The notes below the pieces were generated by a model. That model was not told the origin of the DNA. It worked only from the letters and a program-made list of their open reading frames with translations, and did no database searches. The position numbers were made by a program, and so were the translations under genes. Of a stretch of 45,917 bases of DNA, positions 43,292 through 45,917 are shown piece by piece. Source of the stretch: CAZJZH01 sp964550465 (GTDB lineage: Bacteria; Patescibacteriota; Patescibacteriia; JACRDY01); contig CAZJZH010000003.1 of NCBI GenBank assembly GCA_964550465.1, positions 1 to 45,917 of the forward strand, given 5' to 3'. How positions within the stretch are numbered: position 1 is the stretch's first letter; the number at the start of each line of letters is the position of its first letter.

Positions 43292-44707
43292 ATGTCGGGG
43301 CGCAAGGTAGCAATCGGCACCGGCGTGCAGGTGATGGGTAAAGTCTTTGCCTTGGGTTTTAGTTTGATCACCGTTGGTTTGCTGACCCGCTACTTGGGCA
43401 CTGAAGGCTTTGGCCACTACACCACCACCATCGCCTTTCTCCAGTTCTTCGGCATCATTGTTGACTTCGGTTTAGCAGTGGCCATTGCCCAACTGATCGC
43501 TGCCCAGCGCTCTCGGACTAACAGCCTCATCTCCAACGCTTTTACCTTTCGCCTCATCACTGCGGTGATTTTTTTTGGCATAGCGCCGTTTGCTATTCTG
43601 TTGCTGCCGTACCCGGACATCGTCAAACAGGCAGCCTTTGTGGCTACCTGGGCCTTGTTCTTTGTCTCCCTCAATCAAATTGCCATTAGTTTGTTTCAGC
43701 GTGAGTTGAAGATGGTGACGCCTAGCATTGCCGAGGTGCTGGGTCGAGCCGTGATTGCCGGGGGGATGATAGCGGTGGTGTGGTTGGGCTGGGATTTGGT
43801 AGCGGTGATGGTAGCAGTGATGATTGGTAATGCCCTGCAGTTTATCATTACCTTTGCTACCGCTCAGCGACTGGCTAAGATCCGCCTAGCCTTTGACTGG
43901 CCGGTATGGAAAGAAATTTTTAGCATCAGTTGGCCGATTGGCTTGTCGATTATTTTTAATCTAATTTACTTCCGGGCGGACACAATTATTTTGTCCCTGT
44001 TCTGGGACCAGTCAGTGGTGGGGCTGTACGGCGCGCCCTATAAAGTACTGGAAGTGCTGACTACTTTTCCATACTTATTTATGGGCTTGATGCTGCCGCT
44101 ACTATCCGCCAGCTGGGCAGCAAAAAATACAGCGGCTTTTGCCGGGCAGCTACAGCGAGCCTGGGATGTTATGTTGATAGTGACACTGCCGATGGTGGTG
44201 GGCGGTGTTGTCCTAGCCGAAGAGATCATCATCTTGGTGGCCGGTCAGCAGTTTATTGCTGCCACGCCCATCTTGCAGCTGCTGCTCGTAGCCACCGGTG
44301 CCATTTATGTTAGCAATGTTTTCACTCATGCCGTCATCGCCCTGCAGCAGCAACGGCGGATGCTGTTTGGTTTTGCTACAGTGGCGGTAGTAGCGCTGGT
44401 TGGGTATTTCTGGTTGATTCCGCAGTACAGTTATTGGGCGGCGGCTGGCGTGACGCTAGTAGCCGAGCTGCTGATATTTGTCATCGCTGCCTGGGTGGTG
44501 CGTGGTACGGCTCATGCGCATTTGAAGTTTAATACTACTTGGAAGGTGGCGGCAGCAGTGGTGGTAATGGCTATGGTTTTGCTTATCGGCCCTCAGGGGC
44601 TGCTGATTCAGTTGCTGATTGGCGCGCTGGTCTATGGTTTGATGTTAGTGGTGCTTGGGGTATTGGATCGTGATTTTGTTAATCAATTAAAGCGACCAAC
44701 CGCATGA
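43292..44707 (+). CDS. Wzx/MATE-like polysaccharide flippase
   Basis: A 471-residue protein with about twelve to fourteen helices of the polysaccharide transporter (MOP) superfamily, which moves lipid-linked oligosaccharides across the membrane. The N-terminal block VQVMGKVFALGFSLITVGLLTRYLG, then GFGHYTTTIAFLQFF, and the central SISWPIGLSIIFNLIYFRADTIIL are characteristic. ATG 43292 is chosen; an in-frame TTG at 43277 lies inside the upstream gene. Its stop overlaps the next start (ATGA). With the ligase-like gene downstream it indicates synthesis of a surface polysaccharide or glycan. Confidence 0.9.
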   Translation: MSGRKVAIGTGVQVMGKVFALGFSLITVGLLTRYLGTEGFGHYTTTIAFLQFFGIIVDFGLAVAIAQLIAAQRSRTNSLISNAFTFRLITAVIFFGIAPFAILLLPYPDIVKQAAFVATWALFFVSLNQIAISLFQRELKMVTPSIAEVLGRAVIAGGMIAVVWLGWDLVAVMVAVMIGNALQFIITFATAQRLAKIRLAFDWPVWKEIFSISWPIGLSIIFNLIYFRADTIILSLFWDQSVVGLYGAPYKVLEVLTTFPYLFMGLMLPLLSASWAAKNTAAFAGQLQRAWDVMLIVTLPMVVGGVVLAEEIIILVAGQQFIAATPILQLLLVATGAIYVSNVFTHAVIALQQQRRMLFGFATVAVVALVGYFWLIPQYSYWAAAGVTLVAELLIFVIAAWVVRGTAHAHLKFNTTWKVAAAVVVMAMVLLIGPQGLLIQLLIGALVYGLMLVVLGVLDRDFVNQLKRPTA

Positions 44708-45917
44708 TGTGGGTTTTAGCGACAGCGATAGTAGTGTTGTTCGCCGGGCTAGCCTGGCACCGTTTGGATTGGGCTATCTATGGTGTTTTGATTGCCCTGC
44801 CGTCATATGGTGTCCGACTGATTGACGGACCGGTGACACTACGACTATTAGAGCTACTGATGGTGATCGTGGTAGTGGTGTGGTTAGTGCGAGTCAGTCG
44901 TGAGCCGCGGTTACGGCCGCAGACGCCATTTGGGCGCTACGCCATCGCTATGGTCGTTATTGCCACCTTTGCCGCGTTACTGTCGCCAGATAGCCTAGCC
45001 GCGGTTGATGCCTGGAAGCAGTATTTTATTATCCCTATTCTCTTCTTCTTTGCTGTCACTGGCTCGTTGCAAACAGTTGAGCAACGCCGCTGGGCCGTCC
45101 GCGCTCTGTTATTGACCGCCCTGTATATTGCCGGCTTTGCGGTTATTCAAAAACTGACTAACGGCTGGATGGTGCCAGCTGAGTACTGGTTGGAGGGCGA
45201 AGGGGGTCGCGTCACCAGCTTCTACAGCTTTGCTAACGCGGTGGGCTTGTTTGTGGCGCCCATCGCCGCCCTGGCTGTTGGGCTGTTGGCGGATGGTCTC
45301 AAGCAGCGCCGTTGGCTAGACAGCATCTACGCGGCCGGAGTGATTATTGTCAGTATACTCGCCGTCATCTTTGCTAAATCAGACGGAGCGTTGGTTGGTT
45401 TGCTGGCTGGTGTGGTGGTTGGCTTACTACTGGAGCGACGGACGCGGCTGGTGATGCTGCTATTACTGGTAACCGGTGGTGTGGCGGCGGTAGTCTTTGG
45501 TCTGCCGGAGTCAGTCATGATGAAGCTACAGTTTGCTGATTGGTCCGGGCATGTCCGGCTGACCATGTGGGCGGAGACCTGGCAGCTGATCACAGACCAC
45601 TGGTTGTTTGGGGTGGGTTTGGGTGGCTACCCGGTAGTGTTTGATACTTACCACCAGGCTCGCTACATTGAAATTTTCTGGTATCCGCACAATATTATTT
45701 TTAACTTTTGGGTAGAGGTTGGCTTGGTTGGTCTATTAGTCATGGCTGGTTTGTGGCTGAAAGGTGCCTGGGTGGGCATCAAGCAGTTTTTTACCCAACA
45801 TAATTATCTGGCCTGGGGCGCGGTCATGGCCTTAGTCGTAGTAGCTGTCCATGGCTTGGTTGATGTGCCATATTTTAAAGGTGATTTAGCGGTGCTGTGG
45901 TGGATGGTGTTTGCATT
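44704..45917 (+). CDS. O-antigen ligase/polymerase-like membrane protein (cut off at the right edge)
   Basis: An open frame begins at ATGATG 44704, overlapping the flippase stop, and runs without a stop to the end of the window (404 codons). It is a multi-helix membrane protein. The large loop contains VRLTMWAETWQLITDHWLFGVGLGGYP and then FWYPHNIIFNFWVEVGLVGLL, the Wzy_C pattern of O-antigen ligases and polymerases, including the HN motif followed by a helix with E-x-G-x-x-G. It would join or polymerise glycans delivered by the flippase. The C-terminus lies outside the window. Confidence 0.88.
   Translation, partial: MMWVLATAIVVLFAGLAWHRLDWAIYGVLIALPSYGVRLIDGPVTLRLLELLMVIVVVVWLVRVSREPRLRPQTPFGRYAIAMVVIATFAALLSPDSLAAVDAWKQYFIIPILFFFAVTGSLQTVEQRRWAVRALLLTALYIAGFAVIQKLTNGWMVPAEYWLEGEGGRVTSFYSFANAVGLFVAPIAALAVGLLADGLKQRRWLDSIYAAGVIIVSILAVIFAKSDGALVGLLAGVVVGLLLERRTRLVMLLLLVTGGVAAVVFGLPESVMMKLQFADWSGHVRLTMWAETWQLITDHWLFGVGLGGYPVVFDTYHQARYIEIFWYPHNIIFNFWVEVGLVGLLVMAGLWLKGAWVGIKQFFTQHNYLAWGAVMALVVVAVHGLVDVPYFKGDLAVLWWMVFA

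Noticed and set aside
1..45917. Alternative genetic code with TGA read as Gly
   Set aside because: TGA works as the stop in the YfcE, sufC, zinc-ribbon and flippase genes, each at the expected protein end and often in ATGA overlaps.

Overview
The window looks like a chromosome segment from a member of the Candidate Phyla Radiation (Patescibacteria), most likely Parcubacteria-like. This is inferred from gene content and style, not from rRNA: a K+-independent membrane pyrophosphatase, a transketolase split into two subunits, a bifunctional phosphoglucose/phosphomannose isomerase, a DUF2079 membrane protein, many orphan proteins and mostly leaderless core genes. TGA is used as a stop, so the code is standard (not SR1/Gracilibacteria). 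There is no rRNA, CRISPR array or transposase. One 10-N assembly gap lies in sufB.

Layout. 1-5180: a cut-off membrane protein, hppA, trigger factor, a small orphan protein, a YfcE-type phosphodiesterase and a DUF167 protein. 5194-10938: the replication-origin neighbourhood, with yidD-rnpA-rpmH leftwards and dnaA-dnaN-PUR domain protein-GerMN lipoprotein rightwards; the best oriC candidate is between dnaA and dnaN. 11057-16510: a complete SUF iron-sulfur operon (sufC-B-D-S-U) followed by a Bcp peroxiredoxin. 16553-18880: orphan genes and a GGDEF diguanylate cyclase. 18888-22887: a carbohydrate operon (rpiB-rpe-tktN-tktC-2-hydroxyacid dehydrogenase). 22894-27448: a class A penicillin-binding protein, a tiny acidic repeat protein, ruvC and yebC. 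27463-29216: a 531-residue orphan with a structured leader. 29280-34529: PGI/PMI, a GT-C type glycosyltransferase, a secreted protein and DUF2079. 34575-35001: an intact tRNA-Gly between two tRNA-Gly remnants invaded by GC-rich palindromes. 35012-36840: three one-gene cassettes for small membrane proteins. 36814-41275: an SpoU methyltransferase, tRNA-Leu, a structured repeat element, two small enzymes, and a receiver-like protein beside two orphans. 41372-45917: ruvB, a PH-domain membrane pair, a Wzx-type flippase and a cut-off O-antigen-ligase-like protein.

Two expression styles are mixed. Conserved genes mostly lack a Shine-Dalgarno site and several have a -10 box only 6-9 bases before the ATG, which predicts leaderless mRNAs. 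Orphan or lineage-specific genes mostly carry a TTGACA-17-TAnnnT type promoter, a strong AGGAGG-type ribosome site and their own terminator. The most unusual loci are the palindrome-invaded tRNA-Gly locus, the three cassettes whose stop codons lie inside their terminator hairpins, and the paired AGGAGGGTCCT hairpins in front of the 531-residue orphan.
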